Below are positions 1-12,167 of a stretch of DNA of 64,000 bases, piece by piece. The DNA is taken from assembly GCA_019671135.1 (NCBI GenBank), contig JAHRHY010000010.1:1054001-1118000 (forward strand), in the 5' to 3' direction. Source of the DNA: Linnemannia hyalina (taxonomy: Eukaryota; Mortierellomycota; Mortierellomycetes; Mortierellales; Mortierellaceae). Every line of letters begins with the position of its first letter. Positions within the stretch are counted from its first letter, which is position 1. Both the position numbers and the translations under genes were made by a program. The notes under the pieces were generated by a model. It was not told the origin of the DNA. It saw only the letters and a program-made list of their open reading frames with translations, and searched no databases.

Positions 1-3000
1 GTGACCCCGACCATGGAGGTCCGACAGGTTTTGGACATTGTCACTCGGGAGATGGGATTGAAGGCTTTGGAGAATCCTGCGACCAACGGTAGTAACGCCC
101 GTGCACCAGCTGCTTCTGAATACATTTTTTCACAACTCAAAGTGAACGAAGAGGGAATCGAAGGTACGTTTCTTTGGTGGTTGTCTCGTCAACTATCTCA
201 CTCTCTGTGTCTGCAGTCTGGTTGACTGAAGTGCAATACTAAGCGATATGCTGTACGTGCTTTGTGTTCCACGTCATTAGAGGAGAGGCAGCTTTTGGAT
301 GAGGAAAGTCCTTTGGATCTGCTTTTGGTAAACCGGGAATTGCTTATGAACCAGCAGATCAAGGATTACCACTTTATCTTCACGGTTCCTGACTCTTGGA
401 TCTCCAAGGTCGAATCGGTCACATCTCGTATCACAAAGGGCTGGACCGCGACTCGACCCCTTTCAATGGCAGTGTACGGTCTCTTTGGAGGTGCCACATC
501 CCCACAGCAGACAACAGCTCCACGAGAGATCTCGGCTCCGATCCCCATTGCACCGACGTCGATCCATCACCCATCGTACGGTGGCGAGACGGATCACTCG
601 ACTGACAGTAGTGCCAAGAGTGCCCAAAAGCGGCGGCAGAGTATGATTGTGGGCTCTCGCTTGAGTTCGTTCTTTGACCCTGCGGCCATTGGTGGATGGT
701 TGCAGCCTGAGACCAAGAAGCGGCACTCCATCGTCTTTGGGCAGAGTGTCCCCAACTTGATTTCGAAACCCATGGGAATGGACACTGGTGTTGATGGATT
801 TGATGTGAACGACATGACCGATGAGGAACTGGGCGAGGCATTCAATGCGCTCTTGGTGAGTCTCTCTCGTTTGATACATGAGCGCATTCAAGTCTGACAC
901 CAGCACAGCTAACAATACAAAACACTCTCATACCATGTAATAGAACGACCTGAATATTAAGGAGGCTGTTCGCGAGACCATGATGAACTTTACCCGTGAG
1001 AAGAAGGCGGCACTTATTATTCAGAATCAGCAAGTGCAACAGCAAAAGGAGCGCGTCTCATCCCCAGATCCATATGCAGTCCAGACAGGCGGCTTGCCAG
1101 TAGGAGGAGGCGCCAACCCTCGAATGAACAACATGAGCAGGTTTATAGGATCCATCTCCTCTCGAGTCTCCTTTATCGAGCCGGACAGTGCATCGATAAA
1201 CAACAACACCAACGGCAGCAACAACAAGTTGCATTCGCGCTACTCGTCATGGTCGAGTCTTGCCGGATCTTATGACGGAACTGCGGTGGAGAGTAACAGG
1301 CCTACTTCACCCAAGCTCGGAGGATCTGATCGGCCCATGTCACCCACAATGGCGACTGCTGGCTCTCTTTGGTCCAGCTGGTTCGGAGCTACACCCATGC
1401 CTGACTCGGACTCGATTGACGAGCCTACGGATGATTCTCCTCAGTTCTACATTGACCAACTTCTCAGCAAGTACGTGTTCACGCTATTGCGACCTAAATG
1501 TAGGACGACATATATGCCCCATATGCCCACCCACGTGTACTAACATTCAAAACTGTTTACTTGATTGCCATAATCTAGAGCTACGAACCAAAAGACTTTG
1601 GCGAAGCATCTGCTGAGTCTCCGAATTGCATTGGCAACAGCAAAACTGTCCTGGATCCGCCAGTTCTTGGATGGACGAGGATTCAGAGCTCTGGAGAATG
1701 TGCTGGACAAGACGGCGATCAAAAAGCGCGGTGGCAAGGCGAACGATTTGGACGAGACGATGCAATCTGAGTGCGTCCAGTGCCTTCGCGTCCTGATGAA
1801 CACCGAGGTGAGTTCACTACTTTTTTAATTTTTAAGGCGAGGTTTTCAATTCACTGAAGGTTATTGACACCAGTGTCATTTTTATATTGTTCGCTTGCTT
1901 GTAGCCTGGATTCAATCAAGTTCTTCGATCGCCCTCTCTGGTGGCACACATTTCTTACTGCCTCTACACAACCAACAGTAAGCTCCGGACAAAGGTGGCT
2001 GAAGTCCTGGCCGCGCTCTGTGTCATGTCGCCAGACTCGCACCGCCTCGTCCTGATGGCGCTCTCCGACTTCCGCGTCGCCCACGAAGAGCGGTTCAGAT
2101 TCGAGTACCTTGTTCAGTCATTGGCGACCGTGATCACAGGTGACATTGACGGAATTGGTGGCGGTGGCGCAAACGAGCATCAGGAGATCTTTGAGTGGGA
2201 GTACAAGACCGCGTGTCTTAGTCTTATGAACGCCTTAGCCAACTCGCCCTCTTCCTTGGATGACCGTATCTCGTTGAGAAACGAACTCAGACGACGTGGA
2301 CTCGAGGATGTCTTCCAAACCTTGAAGATGCAGTCCCCGCCCGAGTCGCTCTTGATTCAGATTAATGTCTATGAGGATGAACGGCATGAGGATTGGGTTG
2401 ATCTTCAGGAACGTGCTTATGAGGCGGCACAGTTCAAAGCTGGACAGGATAGGTAACTTCGATTCTTCTTGACACAGATGGGTGCTCTTTACTAGATGCG
2501 CGTGTGGCTACTTATCTCCGTCGTTTTTATCAAATTCCCAACTAGTCAAAACTCGGAGCTTGTCAACACTATCACCAGCCTCGGACCTACAGATGATGAG
2601 CTCTACCTCCGCATCATTCAGACCTTGCAACAGTACGCCGATGGCGCCGTTTCGTCACTCAGCCAAGAGGAAACGGACGAAGAGGACCAGGAATCACCAG
2701 ACACCATCTCACGCCAGAGTCTGTAAGTTTCCACACCAAGTGTTCAGAGAGGTTAAAGAATCTGGATGCCTTTATAGAGCCCGTATCTTACCCCTTGCAT
2801 CTCCCGTTTGCACCGCATTATCATAGGCAATTCAAGGAAGATCTTTGGACGATTGTAGCCAAGTTTGGCGAGCGAGTCTTCCAGATGCGAGACCTCGAGA
2901 AGGACTGGGCAGGTTGTCAGGACGATTTTTTGGAAGGAATCCAACACATTGTTGGCAAACGAGGCATCATCCTCTCCTTCTCGGACCCCAACCTCAACTC

Positions 3001-6000
3001 GTCATCTTCTGCATCCATGTCTTCGGCTTCTTTGGCGTCGAGTCGACGACACAGTTTCATTGACTATGAGATGGATATTATGAGACGGGATATGGAGGAT
3101 ATGCGAGAGGAGTCGGATAACCTGCGTAAGGATCTTGCGGCCGCGAAACAGGAGACTGAGGATGTTAAAGCTCAGTTGAGACAGCAGATCAGGTCGCCTC
3201 CCTTGAGTTCGAGAGAAATGAGGGATGGATCTGAGAGTGAGCCTCTTACATCCTATGGCAGGCGCGAGGTAAACAAATCAACAAGTTGCTCTTTTCAAGT
3301 TTGATTTTTTATTTGATTTCGTTACTGGTCCGATCTTGGCCAGTCTTAAAGGAAAAAGAGTCCTCAACCATTTATTTATATTTCATTTCTTGGATGCTAA
3401 TCTTGATTCACGCCATAGAATCATGCAGGAGTGGTTCAGAGACTGGTTCAGAAGGAGAAAGAGGCCGCACAGCTTCGAGAGACCATTGAGCGAATGGAGA
3501 AGAAGTACAAGGACAGGGCCGAATTCGTCGCTGTGAGTTTATTTTTTCACTTATGCTGGTCGGATCGGACCTGTTCTATGGCACGCCAAGCGTTCCAAAG
3601 AGCCAGTTTCTTATTCAAAAAGGTCGGGAGAGCTAACTTTTCCTTCGTGCTGCACTATCTCAATAGGACGATGAACCACGCAAGTCTGAGCGGTCCAAGG
3701 AGATTGACAGCACTCGCTGGAATGCCATGATGACCGAGGTTCAGGTTCAAAAGACCAAAGTAAGTCTCCTTTCATACCCGCTTGTCATGCATCAACATGG
3801 AACAACTCTAAAAAAAAACATGAACCCAAGGATTACATTCTGACGCGTACCTTTCTTTTTCTTTCTGCCAAACAGACTGCAGTGGCAGCCAGTCTGGCTG
3901 ACGACCGGCAAAAGGAAATCGCGTACTTGAAGCGTGCATTGCAGATAGTTTGCACTCGCTACGAAACCGCGATGGGCGAACGACCACCAGTCGTAACCGA
4001 GGAGGACCACACCAACCAACCCAACCAGACCGAGGGATCATTGCAGCTCTCAAAGACTTTCGAGGCCCTCGCTCGTAAGGATGAAGAGATTTTTGAACTC
4101 AGGGATGAAGTTGAGAAGTTGAGGAAGGAAACTGTGGTTGGTTTGACCCCCACGGAGGAGGTGCTCAATCTCCGAGGTAGCATCAAGGATGTGATGCTAA
4201 GGGTAAGTCCGTGTTTAAGTTCACACTGGCTGGGCTTCATATGTAGACCAAGGTGATAACTAACCGTGCTCGAACAAATCGTTAGGTCCAAGAGTTGCAG
4301 ACGATTGTGAGTGACCGCGAAAAGACGATCAAGAGTCTCAAGGAAACACTGTTCACACTGGAGGCTGCCAAGCACTCGGATGATCCGAATGGCGTCTCTC
4401 AAGGTTACCTTCAAGGACAAGACGTCAACAACGCTCCAGGTCCAAGCAGAGTCGAACGATCGAACTCTCGCAGTTCGTTGAAGTTACAGATTCGTGCACT
4501 GTCCGCCAAAGGATGGCAATCTGAAGAAGTCGATGAGGAGCAAGAAGAAGGAGCATACCAAAACGGAGCTCTCTCCCCTTTGGGCTCTGATTCTAATATT
4601 CAGACCTTGTCAGTCACAAGTCCCGGACGACCCTCTGGCGGCGTCTTCTCACCAGGAGTAACTTCGCCCAAGATTGGTCAGAGATTCCTTGGTACCGGCG
4701 GTGGTAGACGTCCTGCCCTGCCTCCTCCTCCACCCCCACCTGGTCCTAAGCACAAGCTGTATGCTGCTCAGGCTGTTAATGGTCAGATGCCTGCTCAGCC
4801 AAACGGCACAGTTCAGCCAGCAGGACCCCAGGTCGTACCTACTCAACACGTCTCTACTGAGGCGCCTCAGCCAATTCTTGCACCGGTCGAGCCAGAAGTG
4901 GAACAGATCACCGCAGCACCTTTGCCTGTGCCAGTACAGAGTCCCAAGCCAGAGTCCTTGACGGTCAACACTTCTGCGCCGCCTCCACCTCCACCACCAC
5001 CTTTTGTGGCAGGCCCCAGTCCTAAGGTGACCCTTACAAACCAACCATCTCTTGCAGCGGCCATTCAATCAAGCGGCGGAATCCCTGTCCCACCACCTCC
5101 ACCAGCAGTTATTTTCGCCGCACAGCCTACTCTGCCCACACCTGCGGCAGCGCCTGCAAGCCCTCCCATAGGTAGTGGACCTCCACCTCCACCTCCCCCA
5201 CCTCCTTTCCTTGCTGGCCCAGCCCACGTGCCCACAACCCCTGCAGAACCTTTGTTCTCAAGTCTCCAGCGGTCAGTGTCAATGCCTGCACCCAAGCCAA
5301 AGGGAATAGCTAGCTCTCCTCCTACCACAGGAGGACCACCACCCCCACCTCCACCACCCATGCCCAATGCACCCTTTGGCAAGAGTGCCCTCAAACCACC
5401 GTCACATCCCATCCCACCACCTCCACCGCCAGGTCCTCAGCCTCAAGGAGCAGCTGCCTTGGAAGGAGCTATTCCAACGCTACCTGTCTTTTTGGCTGGC
5501 AATAATCGTATTGTCAATCCTCTCGCCATGGCCATCCCTCAAGTTGTCAAGCCCACACGTCCCATGAAGGTATGAATCATCAATCGGGGCATGAATTTTT
5601 ATGCGCTGGTTCAGTAGTGCATGATTGCAATGAATTTTGTTTTCTAATGGGGGGCTTTAACCATGTTATGAATATAGCAATTGTTCTGGAACAAGTTGCC
5701 AACGGGAGTCATTACGAACACGGTGTGGAAGGATATCTGTGACCCGTCGTCTGATCTGGGAACCGTTGAATTGGACTTTGCAGAGATTGACGAGCTCTTT
5801 TGCAAGAACCAGACTGTCTCTGCCAGTAAGTCAACATTTCGCTGAGTGGGCACGGGTTTTATTCTTTTCAGGGATCAGACTTTCCTGACATTGTGTGTTT
5901 TTTTTATGCAAATCTAGCTGCAAGTTCATCGCCGGAAAAGAAGAAGCCAGTCAGTTTGTTCAATGTCAACCGCGCCAACAATATCGGTGAGTTTCTTCTC

Positions 6001-7974
6001 TTTTTTGTTTTGTTTTTGGCGGGCATTAGAAAGAAGTGTCAAGCAGTATCACTTTTTTTCACCCCGAAAACTCACATGAGATACCTCTTTGTTCTCCATC
6101 CAACTAGCTATCATGCTTTCAAGGATCAAGATGACATACCCTGAGATCCGAGCTGCATTAATGGAGATCTTGGACGACAAGCTGAGTATCGAGAACCTAA
6201 AAGCCATCAAGCAATACGTTCCCACCGGCGACGAGGTAAAACGCCCTTCTGTATAGTCTTCGTCTTTGTTTCCGAATGTGATGGAGAACGAGCACGCTTA
6301 CTAACATAGGCTAAATGAATGACATAGATTGAGCTGATCAAGGAGTTTGATGGGAACTTTGAAAGTCTCGGACACGCCGAGAAGTTCTACCGCGAGGTAT
6401 GTCTTGATTGCGATTAACACCTTTTTTTTTTCTCCAGGCGACAACCGATCCGTCCAGCTGTAACAGGGTCACTGAAACTTCCAATCTCTCTTTTTGTTCT
6501 TGTGAATGAAAAATAGATTCACGATATCCCGCGCTTGTCGGAGCGCGTTTTGTCGATGATCTTTAGACGCAGGCTCGAGATTGATGTTGGCGAGCTGAAA
6601 CCTGTAAGTTTGATCAATTTGTTGATAGTTAAAAACACGTAGGTGGACACTGAACGCTAGGCTAACTCTAATTTGTCGCTGTTAATCCAAAATACTAGGA
6701 AATGGATGTGCTCCGGTTGACTATTGAAGAGCTCCACAATTCTCGACGACTCAAGAGTCTTTTGAAGGTATGAATAAACTTTTGCTATCTGGTGCATGTT
6801 CAACAACTGCCGAATTGAGCATGCGAACAAAGAATACGTAGCTAACCATTATTATTTTCTATTCGGCTCCCTCGTTATAGACTGTCTTGTTGATCGGTAA
6901 CCATTTGAACGCGACCAGTTTCCGCGGCAACGCCTATGGTTTCCAACTGGACGCTCTTCTCAAGGTTCGTTCCATTTACTGTCGTCATTATCGGAAAAAG
7001 ATTTCAAAATGGGCAACCAAACCCAGATGTCTAAACTTCCTTTCATCTTTCCTTCACATATACTACCCTTCAAAAATTAGATCCGCGATACAAAGGGCTC
7101 CGACAACATCAAACCAGGCGCAAGCACACTACTCCACTACCTCGCGAAATCAATCCACAACAAGGACCCCAATCTGCTCAAATTCATTGATGAAGTGCCA
7201 CACCTGGAAGCCGCAGCCCGAATCTCTGTCCCGACACTGATGAATTCTTGCAACTCCCTTGTTGCCGGCATGAACCAGATTAAGGAAGAGATCCGGGTCC
7301 TGAAGCGGATCCGCATTTCTCCACCGAATGACTATTTCATCGAAGTCATGGAGGTAATCTATTTTTTTTTTTTGGGAGGGAGCATGATACTTGTTCTAGC
7401 TAAATGGTTAAATGGGACGATGTTTTTTGCATCTGGCTGACCCATTGGCATTTCTCACTCTCTTTGTTATCTTTTGCATGTGCATCCCCCCCCCCTCCTC
7501 CAACAGAAATTCGCAGAAGCAAATGAGGAAGGGATCCAAAAGATCGTAGAGCTCGGCCAAGGGCTCGAACAAGACCTCAAGAAACTCCTCACCTTCTACG
7601 GCGAAGACCCCGCCAACACAAAGCCCGAAGACTTTTTCGGTATGCTCGTCTCCTTCTCGGCCATGCTCCAGAAATCCCAACAGGAGAACGAAGCCATGGC
7701 CAAGAGACTCCTCGCCAAGGCTAACCAGGCTAACAAGACGACGAACAGGGCCGCGGGAAGTGCAGGGAACACGGCCTTGTCGGTGGCTGCGATTAGGGAT
7801 GGACATTTGGATGATGCGATTCGTGGGTTGAGATCCGGTCTGAGGAGGAATAGGAAGGATCGGCCCATGTCCCATTTGTATTCCGAGTTGAGTATAGAGG
7901 CTTTGCAAGGGGTTAATTTAAATGTCCCTCGTGCTGGTGTCCTTACTCATTCGCGCCAGGCCAGTCGTCAGTAG
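1..7974 (+). CDS. Diaphanous-related formin with N-terminal Ras-association-like domain (5' end outside window)
   Basis: Actin nucleator and elongator acting at cortex and tips. I read 20 exons in the window: 1-163, 281-855, 944-1470, 1579-1807, 1905-2452, 2546-2722, 2827-3268, 3419-3532, 3667-3759, 3876-4202, 4286-5569, 5678-5825, 5918-5986, 6108-6235, 6328-6396, 6517-6603, 6699-6767, 6881-6964, 7081-7353, 7507-7974. All phases agree and give about 1957 residues. Order: Ras-association-like fold (residues 1 to about 100, ending in DDYHF-type strands), GBD (about 235-275), FH3 armadillo region (about 420-690), coiled coil (about 800-1060), FH1 with runs of 5-9 prolines (exon 4286-5569), FH2 (from 5678; GNHLNATSFRGNAYGF is the classic FH2 signature), and a C-terminal DAD (about 7789-7865, LDDAIRGL then LRRNRK). 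GBD plus DAD means an autoinhibited, Rho-activated formin. The true start lies upstream because the RA-like fold is already under way at base 1. The family is certain; the RA call is good but unsearched. Confidence 0.93.
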
Positions 7975-7999
7975 ATCTTTGGGCTGAGCTACCATCATT

Positions 8000-8005
8000 A
8001 ATAAA
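8000..8005 (+). terminator. AATAAA polyadenylation signal of the formin
   Basis: AATAAA lies 26 bp after the formin stop codon, inside the 283 bp tail-to-tail gap to the TRAK-like gene. A long T tract follows at about 8070-8090. Confidence 0.5.
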
Positions 8006-8257
8006 ATTATAATTGTGTTTAGAGTCAAACAGCTTGGTGAAATGGTTTAATTGCCACTGTTTTTATGAGTTTTTTTTTTTTTTTTTTTTTCTTGCTGGAA
8101 GAGTATTATTACAAACGCGAATAGAAAGAAGAAACGAAAGAGGTGTTATGGTACAACGAAAAGCATAGAAAGGAGAAAAAAAAAAGGATGAGGTGTAACC
8201 AGCGACGAGAATCACAATGTCGCGAGAGCAATTGTTCTATGAATGGAAAAAAAAAGA

Positions 8258-11200
8258 TTAATTGTTGGTAGGTGGTTTGGGTTTGCCAGAGTTGAAGGAT
8301 CCGGAATTGGGTGCCATGGAAGGTCGTCGAGGGATGGAAGACGTGGACGAGGACGAGCTCCAGGAAGACGCTGGCGATGTAGACTTGCGACCAGACCGGG
8401 ACCCACCGCTCACCGCAGATCCAAACGCAATAGGTCTAGACGGTGTGGGTCGTCCGCTTGCTGTCGTCGTCATTGTGGTCGATGAAGTCGACGTTGCCGT
8501 GGCTGTCGAAGTAGTTGTAGTCGTGGTCGCACTCGATTTGGTGACCGAAGGAGTCGAGCTTCGTCCTTCTTTGGTCGGGCTAGGCGAACCAGGCTTTTCT
8601 TTGACGGCAGTCAAGGGTACTGGCACACGCGTCGTCATTTTCTCTCGGAGAGGCGTAGGAGCGGTAGCCGTCGGGGTCTTGGTGTGCGCTTTGGTGACGA
8701 CATTAGAAAGATCGGCCGAGCTGCTGGCAGAGAGAAGGTACTTCAAACCCAGGATGTTCTGAACGTCGGATGGGTCAGTGACAGAAGATCCTGGATATGA
8801 GCCTGCACTAGTTCCTGAGGCCGACATGATTCCCGACGACGAGATTGATCGAGTGGACGACGACTCGCCAGCCGTTGATGAGGGCGGCATTTTAGGCGAT
8901 GGGAGGGGCGAAGGTATACGGTTCTTGGGATGTGGTAGAGACCTCTGGTTGGGAAGTGTCATCATGCTCAAGGTTCGCCCAATGTCGCGAAAGTTTGTAG
9001 GAGTGTGTTGGATAGGGCTGTGTACACTAGTGATGCCGATGCCGATGGTGCTGTGAACGTTCCGTGTTGCACGTCCTGTCAACACAGTCTGTAGGATATT
9101 GTTCTCCTCAAGTCGTTGGCGGAGATCAGCCGAGAGAGAAAGTCGCTGGGGAATGAAAGTGACATAAGTATCCTCCTCCTCGTCCAGAGATCTCCTGATG
9201 ATTTCCTCGTCGGCTGTCTCTTCTGAGGCTGCATCCGTCGCGGCATCATCGACGACGCTAGATGCGGGTGACTCTTTAAGACCAGCCAACTCACTAGCCA
9301 GGGATCCACGAATGGGCTCGAAAATGGGATCCCGAGCGCCGGCAAGCTCTTGCTCCAAGGACCCTCCGCGACCAAATCCCCTCAATTCCTGGTCCAACGA
9401 CATGCCATGGTTAAAGCCTCTAAGCTCATCCTCCAGCGAGCCTCCATGACCACTGCCTCTTAGCTCATCGCCCAAAGAGCCGGTGGGGTTGTTGAATCCT
9501 CTAAGCTCATCCTCCAGAGATCCTCCATGATGGAATCCTTGCAGCTCCTGGTCCAAGTTATGTGTAAATCCTCCTGCCAGCTCCTTGTCGAGAGTACCAA
9601 GACCAAGCTCCTGTTCAAGAGAGCTCATGCCACCAGGGTGGTGGCGATCCCATGATCCTGAATTGAACATTGGGTCGAGTTCATCCTTAAGCGTTGCTAA
9701 GCCGTAATGACTGATGCTAGTAGGACTGGCCGTTAGCTGGCGGCTGTTTCTTGGTCTATTATCGCTTCCGTCCTCAGGCTGCTCTCCTGTCTTGTTATCC
9801 CAGATGGCCGCATGTTGACCTCGACCTGACCAGCCACGGCCCTCCATGTCAGATTCAATGCGCATAGTGTGAATCGTTTCCTGAGCCTCCTCGAGAAGTT
9901 GGGCATACTCGCGGGTGTTTGTCATCATCTCCACGACCTTTCCTTCGCACTGCATCTGCCGAGTCTCCAGTTCCTCCAGCGTCAACCGCATCGTGTCCCT
10001 GTCAGAAAACACCTATTGGCACACAGAAGAAAGGACCGTTAGCGACAATCAGATCAGCCATTATCATCAACCCATTCAACCAAGATAGCGGTCATAAAAG
10101 CGATAGGCTGTGGATTTACCCTGCCAAGGTCGGATTGTATCATTTTCACCACCTGGGTGGTGCTGGACTGAGTTTGCTTCTGCTTCTGCAAGGCATTGTC
10201 GAGCTGGACCTGCAGATTCACATTGAGCTCCTTGGTCTGGACCAGCTCTTGCTCCACCTCTCCCAGTCGCCTGGCATACGAGTTGACCTTGTTCTTGGCG
10301 TCGAACATTTCCGTGCTAATTTGGTTCATATGTTCTGACAGCTGGTCCAGGTCCTTGCGGAAGGTCTTCAGCTCTTGCCGGCAGGTATCCAGTTCCCGCT
10401 GTAGGAATCGATTCTTCCCTCTCAGCTCTTTGATCTCGTGTTCTGAGTTCGCGAGCTGGTATGAGAGTTCCTGACTCTGGTTCGCCTTGGATTGTAGAGC
10501 TAAATTCTCATCGTGCAGCGATTGAAGCTATATGTAATGGTTATAGAAATATGTGGGAAAAAATTGAGACAATGGTCAGCATTGGGCATTCGACACCTAT
10601 TGCATTTGCGTAGAGACAGGGTGTCTCATGAGGTTACACGAGTCACATACCTTGGCGGCAGATTCAATTTCACACCGCTGAAGTTGCTGGTGAAGGTCCA
10701 AACCGAGGCGGGCAGCCATGTCGAGGTTCAGAGAAAGTCCCTGGCGCTCCTGCTCCTTTTGGATCAACAGTCGCTTGAGTACTGCTGGGTCATGAATGTG
10801 GTCAACATGCGCCAAAAGGTCGTCATCGTACTCCTGGATCTGCTCGTGTTCCTTACCTATCAAAACATCAAATGAAGACGCATTGGAAGAGATGTGTGAA
10901 TGATAACACGTTTGAAATGGTTAGAAGTGTCATCGCAGTTGAAAAAAAAGGCAGGGGGAGGGTGAGGAAACGAATATCCCCACTTATTGAAGTTGTCAAG
11001 AGTTAGGAGACAGGCGGTCACCCTCACGAATAAAGACGACCACAGTACCAGGGGCAGAGTACCGACTGGCGAGTCGGCAATATGCAAGAAAGCACTGAAA
11101 GGGGTTGCATTTTGTTTTGTTCTTTTTTCTTCCCGAGTCCCCTCGAAGGATTCGGATTCGTTCCGGTCCACGTCCTGGAGATCTGCAGGCCTGTTTGGAC

Positions 11201-12167
11201 CAACGCCTGGCAGGTAAGGTGGTCCCTGAATCCCTTGTGAATCCTGAAAGTAAGCATCGTACTCCGTCTCTAACCATTTGTATCGTAAATGGTCAATGTG
11301 GCTCCCCCAATTGATCCTGGTTCGATGTCCTTACCCATTGCTCTTCCTGTGCCTGTGTTACTGTCCTGACTAGAAAAGATGTCATCCTGGGACTGGATAT
11401 ATGGTGGCGGGGTGTTATTCTAGCAAAAAGAGTAAAAGAGAAGAGTAAAAGAGCGAAAAGCGAAATTTCCGTTAGTCAGCTAGGGATGGAATCATCAAGT
11501 GCAGTACAAGCAGAGTGTTCCTAGTCCCTGCTTGACACCGCAGCTGCACACTTCAACCGACCGCGCCAGAGAGAAATAAGATATCTGGTGAATTTGAGTT
11601 GAGTTGGTGCTAGGCCATTTGGCAGTTAACAGCCACAGTTAAAGTATAGATAACAAGAGACGAGCAGCAACAACATCGACGAGAGAAAGAGGGAGAGAGA
11701 GAGAGGAGAGAGGGAGATAGAAGTATCCTACTACACACTGGCAGTAACAGGAATCATCGAACCGCATCAACGCATCTTCAAGCTACGCACGACACTTCCA
11801 CGGTGCTCGCACTGACGCTCCAATTGTCACTGGCCACGACAGATAGACAGCCACACGGTCAGTCAGTAACTCAGAGCAGTTGATCACTATTCCCCACATT
11901 GTCGTCACCAAGTTCAATTTTTTTTTTTGGCTGACACACCCTATCTGACATGACCAGGCATGCTAGCAACGCTTTGATACCCATTCCTATCTTCCCGCCC
12001 TTTTCTCTCTTAGGTGATGTTACTGGTGCTATTGGACCGTATTGGATTTATCGTAGAGAGTGGTTGTGGTTTCAATTGAAGGAAAGAGGACGAAGAGAGG
12101 AAGGGTATGAGCTTCTTACCTCGAAAGAATGACTCCGGTTGTGGGTGAGGTGTCCTGGTTTAAGCAT
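8258..12167 (-). CDS. TRAK/Milton/HAP1-like coiled-coil motor adaptor
   Basis: Probable cargo adaptor for dynein (and perhaps kinesin). Exons on the minus strand: 12167-12120 (ATG; MLKPGHLTHN), 11419-11335, 11269 to about 11063, 10856-10651, 10527-10120, 10012-8258 (stop TAA); about 900 residues. The end of exon 3 is unsure: a phase-1 donor GTACTC at 11062 fits, and an alternative is GTGAGG near 11025 with acceptor GTAAG at 10851. Coiled coil spans exons 4-6. MAARLG (10702-10719) fits the AAxxG CC1 box that binds dynein light intermediate chain. The block after it (LEELETRQMQC ... LLEEAQETIH, about 9990-9870) follows the HAP1 N-terminal conserved pattern closing TRAK/HAP1 coiled coils. Then come about ten SLxxELxG units (9270-9700), and a low-complexity Ser/Thr tail with TTTTTT and SSSSS runs. 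Family membership is inferred from pattern only; TRAK proteins are usually regarded as animal. Confidence 0.7.
9270..9700 (-). repeat. In-frame short repeats SLxxELxGF in the TRAK-like gene
   Basis: About ten degenerate units of 10-19 residues. Examples are SLEDELRGFNHG, SLGDELRGSGHG, SLDQELRGFGRG, SLEQELAG and SLASELAGL. DNA of neighbouring units (for instance the 'agctcatcctccag' core) is similar, pointing to recent tandem expansion. Confidence 0.85.

Noticed and set aside
4649..5412. Glycine-rich and Trp/Arg-rich minus-strand frames
   Set aside because: Antisense shadows of the poly-proline FH1 coding sequence.
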